This document shows positions 24,324 to 32,356 of a stretch of DNA of 32,356 bases, piece by piece. The notes under the pieces were generated by a model. That model worked only from the letters and a program-made list of their open reading frames with translations. It had not been told where the DNA came from and searched no databases. Positions within the stretch are counted from its first letter, which is position 1; each line of letters begins with the position of its first letter. Origin of the DNA: Tissierellia bacterium (GTDB lineage: Bacteria; Bacillota; Clostridia; Tissierellales; Tissierellaceae); assembly GCA_012521625.1 (NCBI GenBank), contig JAAYLY010000052.1:1-32356 (forward strand), written 5' to 3'. Made by a program: the position numbers and the translations under genes.

Positions 24324-25243
24324 CAATTATCCTCTCCGATAATTTTTATCTCAGGTTCTAAATCTACTCCAAACTTATCCTTAACAGTCTTTTGGACTAT
24401 GGAAATTAAATTTAGCACGTCTTTACAGCTGGCATTATCTATATTAACTATAAAGCCACAATGCTTATCTGAAACCTGTGCTCCACCGTGGATTAAGCCC
24501 TTAAGACCAGCATCCTCAATTAACTTGCCAGCATAATGGCCTTCAGGTCTTTTAAAGGTAGATCCTCCACTGGGCAGTTCTAGTGGCTGCTTGGATGTCC
24601 TCCTCTGGGTTAATTCTCGCATGGTCCTTCCTATTTCATCATAATCCCCATGTTCCAACTCTATCTCCACACCCAGAACTATCAGTCCTTCATCTGCCAC
24701 CCGGCTGCCTCTGTATCTAAAATTCATCTCCTCATTAGTAAGTTCTAGGATATTATTATCCCTATCTATAACCCTAACCTTCTTAACTATATCCTTCATC
24801 TCCCCCCCATAGGCTCCTGCATTCATGGTTATGGCCCCGCCTATGGTACCAGGTATGCCGTTGGCAAACTCCATACCTTTTAAGGAATGTTTATAGGCCC
24901 TACGGCTGACAGCTGTCAATGAGGCCCCTGCCTGGCAAAAGATCTTATTATCCTTAATCTCTATTGAATCTAATCCATCGTTTACCTTAATGACAACTCC
25001 CCTGATGCCCCCATCCCTTACTAAGAGATTTGAGCCGTTACCCATTATGTAAAAATCTATATTATTATCCCTGCATATCTTAACCCCTTCTATTAACTGC
25101 TCTTCAGTTTGAGGGATTATCATCACATCAGCTGGACCACCTATTTTAAAAGATGTATGCTTCTTCATAGCTTCGTCAAAGAGTATCAATCCTAGGTCTA
25201 AACTATTATCGCGAAAAAATTGGACTAACTGAACCTTATCCAA
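24323..25243 (-). CDS. murB: UDP-N-acetylenolpyruvoylglucosamine reductase
   Basis: Reduces UDP-GlcNAc-enolpyruvate to UDP-MurNAc with NADPH and FAD, the second step of peptidoglycan precursor synthesis. The 306-residue chain shows the FAD-binding blocks HTSFKIGGPADV, MGNGSNLLVRDGG and GIPGTIGGAITMNAGAYG, the type II FRYRGSR motif, and the C-terminal LELPSGGSTFKRPEG and SDKHCGFIVN region. The start is a TTG at 25243, with AGGAG seven bases upstream. A weak promoter with an extended -10 (TGATAAAAT) lies about 45 bases before. It opens the murB-PHP-rapZ-yvcK operon. Confidence 0.95.
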   Translation of the reverse strand: MDKVQLVQFFRDNSLDLGLILFDEAMKKHTSFKIGGPADVMIIPQTEEQLIEGVKICRDNNIDFYIMGNGSNLLVRDGGIRGVVIKVNDGLDSIEIKDNKIFCQAGASLTAVSRRAYKHSLKGMEFANGIPGTIGGAITMNAGAYGGEMKDIVKKVRVIDRDNNILELTNEEMNFRYRGSRVADEGLIVLGVEIELEHGDYDEIGRTMRELTQRRTSKQPLELPSGGSTFKRPEGHYAGKLIEDAGLKGLIHGGAQVSDKHCGFIVNIDNASCKDVLNLISIVQKTVKDKFGVDLEPEIKIIGEDN

Positions 25244-25360
25244 TATACCACTCCTAACTCTATATTCTTAGTCTATTTTATCATATACCTTTATATAAGG
25301 CTATATTCATATTTTTATGTAATGAAGGCGGGATTATCATGGTTGAAAATACCAATTAAA

Positions 25361-25391
25361 AAAGGGCTATCAGTTATACTGATAACCCTTT
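25361..25391 (-). terminator. Intrinsic terminator of the PFOR gene
   Basis: A 13-bp stem (25361-25373 with 25379-25391) has one imperfect pair that is a U-G wobble only in minus-strand RNA, and is followed there by TTTAATTGG after the A/U stem base. That wobble identifies it as serving the minus-strand PFOR transcript. Confidence 0.85.
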
Positions 25392-25405
25392 AATTCTAGT
25401 TTAGA

Positions 25406-28400
25406 TTAGTCCCATGCTTGAGCCATTCTCTTGTAGTTTTCGTATCTTAACTTAGCATGTTTTTCTGCTGCTTCGAATAATTCTTCAGCTAGCTCTGGGA
25501 ATTTCTTTTGAAGTGCTGTATATCTTACTTCTGATGTTATGAAATCCCTGAAGGAAGCTGTTGGTTCTTTTGAATCTAATTGGAATGGATTCTTGCCTTG
25601 TTCTGCAAGTCTTGGGTCGAATCTGTATAGGTGCCAGTATCCAGCTTCTACAGCTCTCTTTTCTTGTCTTACGCTTGTACCCATACCAGTTCTTATACCG
25701 TGGTTGATACATGGTGCGTAAGCTATTACTAGTGAAGGTCCGTCATAGGATTCAGCTTCAACTATAGCCTTAATAGCATGGTTCATGTTAGCACCTAGGG
25801 CAATTTGAGCTACGTATACATAGCCGTAAGTTGCAGCTATCATACCAAGGTCTTTCTTCCTAACTTGCTTACCAGCAGCGGCAAACTTAGCTACTGCAGC
25901 AGTTGGAGTTGACTTAGATGATTGACCACCTGTGTTTGAGTAAACTTCTGTATCCATTACTAGGACGTTTATATCTTCTCCGGATGCTAATACGTGGTCT
26001 AAGCCGCCGAAGCCGATGTCGTAAGCCCAGCCGTCTCCACCAAGGATCCAGATGGATTTCTTAATTAGGTAGTCTTTTCTATCTTTGATTTCTGCTAGGA
26101 TTCTGTCAGCTTCTTCGTTGCCAGTCTTAGCATCTAATCTTGGTAAGATCATTCCAGCAGCTGCCTTACTTGCTTTAGCATCGTTCATTCCTTCAATCCA
26201 TTGCTTGAAGTATTCGTTTAATTCAGAATCAAGCTCAAGAGCAAGGAATTCTTCCATTAAGGACTTGATCTTATCCCTAATTTGTCTGTTAGCTATTGCC
26301 ATACCGTATCCGAACTCAGCATTGTCTTCGAATAAGGAGTTAGCCCAAGCAGGTCCTTTACCCTCATGGTTAGCGCAGTATGGAGTTGATGGTGCAGAAC
26401 CACCCCAGATTGATGAACAACCTGTAGCGTTAGCTATATACATCCTATCTCCGAATAGTTGAGTGATCAACTTAACATAAGCTGTCTCTCCACAACCAGC
26501 ACAAGCCCCTGAGAACTCAAGTAATGGTTGTTTAAACTGGCTACCCTTGATAGTGTCGACTTTCATTAAGTCTTCCTTTGGACTTACTGTCATAGCAAAA
26601 TCCCAGTTTGGAGATTGCTCTTCAAATTCTTCTTCAAATGGCTTCATAACTAAGGCTTTTTCCTTAGCTGGACATACTTCAGCACAGTTTCCGCAGCCTG
26701 TACAGTCTAGAGTTGATACTTGCATACGGTATTCTAAACCTTCTAAGCCTCTACCGATTGCCTTGATAGTTTCGAAGCTTTCTGGTGCATTTGCCTTTTC
26801 TTCTTCATTTAATAAGAATGGTCTTATAGTAGCATGTGGACATACGAATGAACATTGGTTACATTGGATACAGTTTTCCTTAATCCAGTGTGGAACCTCT
26901 ACTGCAATTGCACGTTTTTCATACCTTGCAGTACCGTTAGGGAATGTACCGTCTTCCATACCAACAAAGGCACTTACTGGTAGGTTGTCTCCCTCTTGTC
27001 TGTTCATTGGGATTAAGATGTTTTCGATGAACTCTGGTAATTCTTTCTTTTCTTCTTCTTCATCTACAGCATCTTTCCAGTGTGCTGGAACATCTATCTT
27101 AACTACCGAGTCGATTCCTCTATCTACAGCTTCATAGTTCATGTTTACGATGTGATCGCCCTTGCTGCCATAAGTTTCCTTGATAGATCTCTTTAGGTGT
27201 TCAATAGCTTCTTCTAGTGGTAATACTTCAGCTAATTTGAAGAAGGCTGATTGCATAATCATGTTAGTTCTTCCACCAAGACCTATCTCAGCAGCTATCT
27301 TAGTAGCGTTGATAGTGTAGAAGTTAATGTCGTTTTCAGCAATGTATCTCTTCATACTTGCTGGTAGGTTTTCTTCTAACTCTTCTTCATCCCAGATGCA
27401 GTTTAGTAGGAATGTTCCGCCCTTCTTCAATCCCTTTAGTAGGTCGTATTGGTATACGTAGGATTGCTTGGAGCAGGAGATGAAGTCAGCATCTGTAATT
27501 AAGTAAGTTGATTTGATTGGCTCATGGCCGAATCTTAAGTGGGATATTGTAACTCCACCGGACTTCTTACTGTCGTAAGCGAAGTATCCTTGAGCATACA
27601 TGTCAGTATCGTCACCGATGATCTTAATAGCTTGCTTATTAGCACCTACTGTACCATCGGAACCGAATCCCCAGAACTTACACTTAATAGTTCCTTTTGG
27701 TTCAGTGTTTATAGTTTCTTTTATTTCTAAGGATGTATGAGTTACATCATCTACTATACCAACAGTAAATCTATCTTTAGGTTGGTCTTGTTTTAAGTTT
27801 TCATATACTGCTAATATGTGAGAAGGTATTGTATCCTTGGAAGCTAGTCCATATCTTCCGCCTACAATTAATGGTCGATATTCTTCACCGTAGAAGATAC
27901 TCTTAACATCTAGGTGTAGTGGCTCTGCTATAGCGCCTTTTTCCTTAGTTCTGTCTAAAACAGCTATTCTCTTAACTGTCTTTGGTAGTACATCTAAGAA
28001 GTACTCTTTTACAAATGGTCTATATAGGTGAACTTTAATTAGACCTACTTTTTCGCCCCTATCCATTAGGTAATCAATTGTTTCTTCGATAGTTTGAGTT
28101 ACTGAACCCATAGCTACGATTACATATTCAGCTTCTGGATGTCCATAGTAGTTAAATGGCTTGTAATCTCTACCAGTTAATTTGGAGATTTCCTTCATAT
28201 AATCGTAGGCAATTTCACCTATTCTTTCATAGTAAGGATTGGAAGCTTCTACTGCTTGGAAATAGATATCTGGGTTTTGAGCAGTACCCCTAGTTACAGG
28301 ATGCTCTGGATTTAAAGCCCTATCCCTAAACTCTTGTAAAGCTTCATAATCTACTAATTTAGCTAAATCGTCATATTCTAATACTTCAATCTTTTGGATT

Positions 28401-28936
28401 TCGTGGCTTGTCCTAAATCCATCGAAGAAGTGTAGGAATGGAACTCTACCCTTGATTGCTGCAAGGTGAGCTACTGCTCCTAAGTCCATAACTTCTTGTA
28501 CGCTTGCTGATGAAAGCATAGCAAAACCTGTTTGTCTTGCAGCCATAACGTCTTGATGGTCACCAAATATACTTAAAGCATGGGAAGCTAATGCTCTAGC
28601 TGATACGTGGAAAACTCCTGGTAAAAGCTCTCCAGCAATCTTGTACATATTTGGAATCATCAATAATAGACCTTGGGATGCAGTGTATGTAGTCGTAAGA
28701 GCACCTGCTTGCAATGAACCGTGCACTGCACCTGCTGCACCTGCCTCAGATTGCATTTCCTTAACTAGGACTCTTTGTCCGAAGATGTTTTTCTTACCAT
28801 TTGCCGCCCATTCATCAACGTGTTCTGCCATGTCTGATGAAGGAGTTATTGGATAGATGGCCGCTACATCAGTAAACGCATAGGATACGTACGCTGCAGC
28901 GGTATTACCATCCATGGTCTTCATAACTTTAGCCAT
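25406..28936 (-). CDS. nifJ: Pyruvate:ferredoxin (flavodoxin) oxidoreductase, single-chain
   Basis: Oxidises pyruvate to acetyl-CoA and CO2, passing electrons to ferredoxin: the central anaerobic pyruvate reaction. The 1176-residue homodimer-type chain shows domain I YPITPSSDMAEHVD near the N-terminus, two [4Fe-4S] motifs CIQCNQCSFVCP (from about 688) and CTGCGNCAEVCP (from about 744), the proximal-cluster CAGCGE (about 809), and the thiamine-diphosphate site GDGWAYDIGFGGLDHVL (about 965) with DTEVYSNTGGQSSKSTPT. GGAGG precedes the ATG at 28936. A strong promoter lies upstream and a terminator downstream, so it is monocistronic. It is not usually found between hprK and murB. Confidence 0.97.
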   Translation of the reverse strand: MAKVMKTMDGNTAAAYVSYAFTDVAAIYPITPSSDMAEHVDEWAANGKKNIFGQRVLVKEMQSEAGAAGAVHGSLQAGALTTTYTASQGLLLMIPNMYKIAGELLPGVFHVSARALASHALSIFGDHQDVMAARQTGFAMLSSASVQEVMDLGAVAHLAAIKGRVPFLHFFDGFRTSHEIQKIEVLEYDDLAKLVDYEALQEFRDRALNPEHPVTRGTAQNPDIYFQAVEASNPYYERIGEIAYDYMKEISKLTGRDYKPFNYYGHPEAEYVIVAMGSVTQTIEETIDYLMDRGEKVGLIKVHLYRPFVKEYFLDVLPKTVKRIAVLDRTKEKGAIAEPLHLDVKSIFYGEEYRPLIVGGRYGLASKDTIPSHILAVYENLKQDQPKDRFTVGIVDDVTHTSLEIKETINTEPKGTIKCKFWGFGSDGTVGANKQAIKIIGDDTDMYAQGYFAYDSKKSGGVTISHLRFGHEPIKSTYLITDADFISCSKQSYVYQYDLLKGLKKGGTFLLNCIWDEEELEENLPASMKRYIAENDINFYTINATKIAAEIGLGGRTNMIMQSAFFKLAEVLPLEEAIEHLKRSIKETYGSKGDHIVNMNYEAVDRGIDSVVKIDVPAHWKDAVDEEEEKKELPEFIENILIPMNRQEGDNLPVSAFVGMEDGTFPNGTARYEKRAIAVEVPHWIKENCIQCNQCSFVCPHATIRPFLLNEEEKANAPESFETIKAIGRGLEGLEYRMQVSTLDCTGCGNCAEVCPAKEKALVMKPFEEEFEEQSPNWDFAMTVSPKEDLMKVDTIKGSQFKQPLLEFSGACAGCGETAYVKLITQLFGDRMYIANATGCSSIWGGSAPSTPYCANHEGKGPAWANSLFEDNAEFGYGMAIANRQIRDKIKSLMEEFLALELDSELNEYFKQWIEGMNDAKASKAAAGMILPRLDAKTGNEEADRILAEIKDRKDYLIKKSIWILGGDGWAYDIGFGGLDHVLASGEDINVLVMDTEVYSNTGGQSSKSTPTAAVAKFAAAGKQVRKKDLGMIAATYGYVYVAQIALGANMNHAIKAIVEAESYDGPSLVIAYAPCINHGIRTGMGTSVRQEKRAVEAGYWHLYRFDPRLAEQGKNPFQLDSKEPTASFRDFITSEVRYTALQKKFPELAEELFEAAEKHAKLRYENYKRMAQAWD

Positions 28937-28988
28937 GTTATATAAACCTCCTCTAAATTTTTAGAATTGTAGTAAAATTAACACCAAT

Positions 28989-29003
28989 TGTAAAGCGTTT
29001 GCA
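28989..29003. promoter_or_regulatory. CcpA-box-like palindrome in the PFOR leader
   Basis: The 15-base sequence TGTAAAGCGTTTGCA is close to the catabolite-responsive element pattern (TG-AA--CG---T--CA) but is one base longer and imperfect. It lies about 35-50 bases past the expected transcription start, a position where CcpA can block elongation. HPr and HprK in the same window make such control plausible. Confidence 0.4.
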
Positions 29004-29042
29004 TTTTTTGGTTTAAAGAAAAAATTTTTTCTTCACTTTTTA

Positions 29043-29071
29043 AGTATATTAAAGATTAAAAGTAAAGTCAA
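29043..29071 (-). promoter_or_regulatory. Strong SigA-type promoter of the PFOR gene
   Basis: On the minus strand TTGACT (29066-29071) and TATACT (29043-29048) are separated by 17 bases, each one mismatch from consensus. It is placed just after the hprK terminator, about 107 bases upstream of the PFOR ATG. The leader contains an 18-base perfect palindrome (29016-29033). Confidence 0.75.
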
Positions 29072-29084
29072 CTAACTTGCAATA

Positions 29085-29110
29085 AAAACCGTCAAATTCT
29101 TGACAGTTTT
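29085..29110 (-). terminator. Intrinsic terminator of the uvrC-pspC-hprK operon
   Basis: An 11-bp stem (29085-29095 with 29100-29110) with loop ATTC has a single pair that is a U-G wobble on the minus strand, and ends in TTTTTATTGC there. It begins seven bases past the hprK stop. Confidence 0.85.
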
Positions 29111-29116
29111 TTTAAT

Positions 29117-30079
29117 TTAATCCGATAAAGTTCTCCCATTTTTCTTTTCTTTCAACCTTTGATTGAGCTTTATCTGCCTCTTAATCCTTTCGTTTAATTC
29201 CTTAGCTGCATTATAGCCCAAGACCTTCTGTCTAAAGTTCCTGGCTGCAACCTCTATGATCATGGCTACATTCCTACCTGGGCGGACTGGAACAGTTATA
29301 GTGGATATGGGGATACCCAAAATTTCTGTATATTTTTCATCTAGACCAATCCTATCATATTCCTTATTATCATCCCAAAGTTCTAACTCAACTATAAGCT
29401 CTATGAACTCATCGTTTTTAACAGACCCTACCCCATATAGCCTCTCTATATCCAATATACCCAGTCCCCTAATCTCCATAAAGTGTTTAGTAATCTCTGG
29501 TGACCTTCCCTGCAACATGTCCTCTATCCTCTTGATTATGACCGTATCATCGGAAACCAACCTGTGGCCTCTTATAACCAGGTCTAAGGCTGTTTCAGAT
29601 TTTCCCACACCTGATTTGCCAGTAATTAGAATACCTACTCCATAGACTTCCACTAAAACCCCGTGAACCCTAGTCTCCGGCGATAGTTGTATATCTATAT
29701 AAGAGATTAGCTTATTGAAGAGTTTTGAGGTATCATCCTTAGACCTTAGGATGGTCCTATCATGCTTTTTTGCCAGTTCTAATAATTCTGGAAAGACAGG
29801 TAGGTTCCTTGAGATAATTAGAGCAGGAATAGGATAGCTTAAAAACTTATCAATACTTTCATACCTCTTAGTATGGTGTAGTTGTTCATAATAGTGCCAT
29901 TCGGCACTCCCAATTACCTGTAGCCTTTCAGGTACAAATTTTTCATAATAGCCTGCCATCTGTAAGCCAGGTCTACTGATTTCACTGGAATGAATCATAG
30001 TCTCCTCGTATTCAGAAGATGCATGGATAATTTCTAAATTCATTTCTTTAACTATAGACTTTAATGGTACGTGTATCAT
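29117..30079 (-). CDS. hprK: HPr kinase/phosphorylase
   Basis: Phosphorylates HPr at Ser46 when glycolytic metabolites are high and removes the phosphate when they are low, setting CcpA-mediated carbon catabolite control. The protein (320 residues from the ATG at 30079) has the P-loop GKSGVGKSETALDL (about 154-167), the upstream VHGVLVEVYGVGILI, and the HprK signature EIRGLGILDIERLYGVG (about 203-219). AAGGTGAT precedes two adjacent ATGs; the second, at 30079, has better spacing. The PspC-like gene stop overlaps this ribosome site. It is the last gene of the uvrC operon and lies near the HPr gene's conserved neighbourhood. Confidence 0.95.
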   Translation of the reverse strand: MIHVPLKSIVKEMNLEIIHASSEYEETMIHSSEISRPGLQMAGYYEKFVPERLQVIGSAEWHYYEQLHHTKRYESIDKFLSYPIPALIISRNLPVFPELLELAKKHDRTILRSKDDTSKLFNKLISYIDIQLSPETRVHGVLVEVYGVGILITGKSGVGKSETALDLVIRGHRLVSDDTVIIKRIEDMLQGRSPEITKHFMEIRGLGILDIERLYGVGSVKNDEFIELIVELELWDDNKEYDRIGLDEKYTEILGIPISTITVPVRPGRNVAMIIEVAARNFRQKVLGYNAAKELNERIKRQIKLNQRLKEKKNGRTLSD

Positions 30080-30088
30080 CATATCACC

Positions 30089-30277
30089 TTATCGACTTGG
30101 TATTATTATTGCTGCTAAAATATATGCTAGTAGCCCACCAAAGATTGCAGTAGCTATACTAAAGAAGACCCAGGCTAACCTGATTAGGGTTGGGTCTATA
30201 TTGAAGTACTCCCCTATACCGCCGCAAACTCCTGCTATCATCTTATTAGTATCTGACCTATAGAGCCTTTTATGCAT
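30089..30277 (-). CDS. PspC-domain small membrane protein
   Basis: A 62-residue single-domain PspC protein. After a basic N-terminus (KRLYRSDTNK) comes the family core MIAGVCGGIGEYFNIDPTLIRLAWVF, followed by one long hydrophobic stretch (about 33-59, AWVFFSIATAIFGGLLAYILAAIIIP) consistent with one or two membrane passes. PspC proteins sense or respond to envelope stress in enterobacteria; short stand-alone forms are common in Firmicutes with unknown roles. The ATG at 30277 lies inside the last codons of uvrC (8-base overlap), and hprK starts ten bases after its stop, so it is locked into that operon. Confidence 0.9.
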   Translation of the reverse strand: MHKRLYRSDTNKMIAGVCGGIGEYFNIDPTLIRLAWVFFSIATAIFGGLLAYILAAIIIPSR

Positions 30278-32147
30278 CCTTCTCCTCCCTTCCTTCCTGC
30301 CTGAAATGATTATATAGATTTTCTGCGGCTACCCTATTCATACCCTTTACACTGGCTAATTCATCGATACTGGCATTTTTTATTTTCTCTATGGATTTAA
30401 AATGTCTCATCAGGGCTAGCTTACGCTTTTCCCCTATTCCCTTAATATCGTCTAACTGGGATTTGAAAAGGTCCTTCCTCCTTAAGCTCTTGTGGTAGCT
30501 TATAGCAAACCTATGGGCCTCCTCCTGAATCTTATATATCAGCTTAAAGCCTAGGGAATCTTCCGGCAGCCTATACTCCTTATTATTATATATAATCCCC
30601 CTAGTTTTATGAAAATCATCCTTAACTAGACCGCAAACGGGTATATTTATCCCCAGTTCTTCTAAGACCCTTAAGGCTACATTTACCTGACCTTTTCCAC
30701 CGTCTATCATTATAAGGTCTGGAAAGGCTGAAAAACCCTTGATTCCCATCTGGTCATCTAGCTTCTTCTTCTCCTCCAGCCCCCTAATAAATCTCCTCCT
30801 TAGAACTTCCTCCATGCTAGCATAGTCATCGGGAGTAGTGACGGACTTGATCCTAAACCTCCTATAGTCGGACTTCTTAGCCTCTCCATTTTCAAAGACT
30901 ACCATGGAGCCTACAGATTGAACTCCGCTGATGTTGGAAATATCGTAGGCCTCTATCCTTTCCGGAAAATCCTCCAGCCTCAATAAATCCTGGATCTCCT
31001 CTAAGGACTTCAGGTTCTCCCTATGCTTCTTCAAGAATTTATCGCCGTATTTATTAATCATCTCTAGGGCATTTTTCCTTACCATTTCAACTAGCTTTAA
31101 CTTTTCCCCTCTTTTTGGTACGCTGATGGTTACCTTTGAGCCCTTCTTAGCCGTCAACCACTTTTCAACTACCTCAGAATCTGTTATATCATCTTCCAAT
31201 ATAATCTCCTTAGGTATATAGGCTGAACCGATGTAGAACTGCTTAATAAAGGAGCTTAAGACCTCCCCCCTATCTTCCCTATAGGTATCCTCCATCAGGT
31301 AGTGTTCCCTACCTATGATCTTGCCAGACCTAATGAAGAAGACTTGGACGCAGACTTCCTCTATACCCCTGGCCATAGCGATAACATCCTGGTCAATGGC
31401 GTTAGCAGATACGATTTTTTGCTCCTCTTGGAGTAGCCTAAGGGCATTTAACTGGTCCCTATAGACACTAGCCTTTTCAAACTCCAAATTCTTTGAAGCC
31501 TCCAACATCTTCCTTTCTATATCTTTTATTAAGCTTAGATCCTTCCCATCTAGGAAGCGGATGATTTCATTGATCATTTCCATATATTCATCCTCATCTA
31601 CCCTACCTAGGCAGGGGGCATTACACCTGCCTATATGATAATTTAAACAGGGTCGGAAATTACCTAAACTCTTCTCCAAATTCAGCTTACAAGTCCTAAT
31701 AGGATAGATATCGTGGATTACATCGATAGAGTCGTTTACAGCCGAAGCACTTGGATAGGGGCCAAAATACTTGGCCCCATCCTTTAAAACCTTCCTAGTC
31801 TTCACAACCCTAGGATATTTTTCATTTAGGGTTACCTTAATATAGGGGTACTGTTTATCATCCCTTAGGAGGATGTTGTACTTAGGTCTATGCTTTTTAA
31901 TAAGGTTGGCCTCCAGTACCAAGGCTTCCACTTCATTGTCTACTATAATATATTCAAACTCCTTAATATGGCTAACCATACTTCTTACTTTCATTGGTTG
32001 ATTGTTAGGAGATTGAAAATACTGCCTAACCCTCTTCTTAAGGGATATGGCCTTACCTACGTATATTATATCATCGGATTTGTCCTTCATTATATAAACA
32101 CCTGGTTTATCAGGTAGTTTCTTCAACTCTTCCTCTATATTAAACAT
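30270..32147 (-). CDS. uvrC: Excinuclease ABC subunit C
   Basis: Nuclease of nucleotide excision repair, making both incisions with UvrB. The 625-residue chain has the N-terminal GIY-YIG domain (PGVYIMKDKSDDIIYVGKA at about 15-33; 3' incision), a UvrB-binding UVR motif (about 205-235), the RNase H-like domain with the aspartates of EAYDISNISG and MIDGGKGQVN (5' incision), and a C-terminal helix-hairpin-helix pair (about 565-620). Length is normal. The ATG at 32147 follows GGGTGAAAG. It is the first gene of the uvrC-pspC-hprK operon. Confidence 0.96.
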   Translation of the reverse strand: MFNIEEELKKLPDKPGVYIMKDKSDDIIYVGKAISLKKRVRQYFQSPNNQPMKVRSMVSHIKEFEYIIVDNEVEALVLEANLIKKHRPKYNILLRDDKQYPYIKVTLNEKYPRVVKTRKVLKDGAKYFGPYPSASAVNDSIDVIHDIYPIRTCKLNLEKSLGNFRPCLNYHIGRCNAPCLGRVDEDEYMEMINEIIRFLDGKDLSLIKDIERKMLEASKNLEFEKASVYRDQLNALRLLQEEQKIVSANAIDQDVIAMARGIEEVCVQVFFIRSGKIIGREHYLMEDTYREDRGEVLSSFIKQFYIGSAYIPKEIILEDDITDSEVVEKWLTAKKGSKVTISVPKRGEKLKLVEMVRKNALEMINKYGDKFLKKHRENLKSLEEIQDLLRLEDFPERIEAYDISNISGVQSVGSMVVFENGEAKKSDYRRFRIKSVTTPDDYASMEEVLRRRFIRGLEEKKKLDDQMGIKGFSAFPDLIMIDGGKGQVNVALRVLEELGINIPVCGLVKDDFHKTRGIIYNNKEYRLPEDSLGFKLIYKIQEEAHRFAISYHKSLRRKDLFKSQLDDIKGIGEKRKLALMRHFKSIEKIKNASIDELASVKGMNRVAAENLYNHFRQEGREEKDA

Positions 32148-32196
32148 ACTTTCACCCTTTATTATCCCTTGATAAATTTATTCCTTTGGTAAAAAT

Positions 32197-32205
32197 ATTA
32201 TATCA
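32197..32205 (-). promoter_or_regulatory. Extended -10 promoter of the uvrC operon
   Basis: TGATATAAT on the minus strand gives a TG-n-TATAAT extended -10, about 50 bases before the uvrC ATG. No convincing -35 is visible at the right distance, as is normal for extended -10 promoters. Confidence 0.45.
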
Positions 32206-32315
32206 TACAATTGACAATTACCCATTAATAATTAAATAGTCAATGGATAAAGATAAAATTTATCTATATCTAAAATCAGAGTTCTATATCTGAAATTTTA
32301 GTATAATAATAACTT

Positions 32316-32351
32316 GGACCACACATGGCATAAACTTCCAATGTGTGGTCC
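32316..32351. terminator. Perfect 11-bp inverted repeat at the right edge
   Basis: Arms 32316-32326 and 32341-32351 are perfectly complementary with a 14-base loop. It probably ends a gene beyond the window, but the flanking bases shown are not T-rich on either strand, so a terminator role is unproven. The rest of 32148-32356 holds the uvrC promoter and no gene. Confidence 0.4.
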
Positions 32352-32356
32352 TCTTA

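Noticed and set aside
26547..27137. Long plus-strand frame (196 codons) inside the PFOR gene
   Set aside because: It is antisense to a well-supported gene, has no ribosome site, and is an expected by-product of that gene's codon use.
1..32356. CRISPR array, tRNA, rRNA or complete insertion sequence
   Set aside because: No regularly spaced repeats, no cloverleaf with CCA-type ends, no rRNA-like segments and no transposase frame were recognised on either strand.

Overview
The window reads as chromosome of a low-GC, anaerobic Firmicute, most likely Clostridia or Tissierellia. The evidence is AT-rich DNA heavy in ATA, AGG and CTA codons, a single-chain pyruvate:ferredoxin oxidoreductase, WhiA/RapZ/YvcK, HPr with HPr kinase, dnaE-pfkA-pyk synteny, strong GGAGG ribosome binding sites and U-tailed hairpin terminators. 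The genus is inference. Nearly every gene is on the minus strand, so the reading order below runs from high to low coordinates.

Right part (32147 to 21675): uvrC - pspC-like - hprK form a tight operon. A monocistronic PFOR gene follows with its own promoter and a CcpA-box-like element. Then comes a coupled operon of murB - PHP phosphoesterase - rapZ - yvcK. A plus-strand M42 aminopeptidase (20507-21535) sits between yvcK and the next operon.

Middle (20339 to 11134): NUDIX hydrolase - whiA - HPr, then dnaE - small DUF2007-like protein - pfkA - pyk, then cvfB. Together with hprK these link carbon-flux control (HprK, HPr, YvcK, RapZ), glycolysis (PfkA, Pyk, PFOR), replication and repair (DnaE, UvrC) and envelope synthesis (MurB).

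Left-middle (10956 to 3131): a three-gene pilin-like cluster, one member of which fuses a pilin-type membrane anchor to a bactofilin-like beta-helix. Next are an alpha/beta hydrolase, a MATE transporter behind a long inverted repeat, a plus-strand LysM/peptidoglycan-binding protein, a YjbQ protein and an RlmD/RumA-type 23S rRNA methyltransferase that lacks the usual iron-sulphur cysteines.

Left end (1 to about 3130): visibly AT-richer accessory DNA abutting the 3' end of the rumA-type gene. It holds a small clostridial protein, a frameshifted gene remnant, a beta-class DNA methyltransferase, a PD-(D/E)XK nuclease that seems cut off before a methylase domain, and a nested inverted repeat at the edge. 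I saw no tRNA, rRNA, CRISPR array or complete insertion sequence. The most unusual items are the pilin/beta-helix cluster and the decaying restriction-modification island with its boundary repeat.
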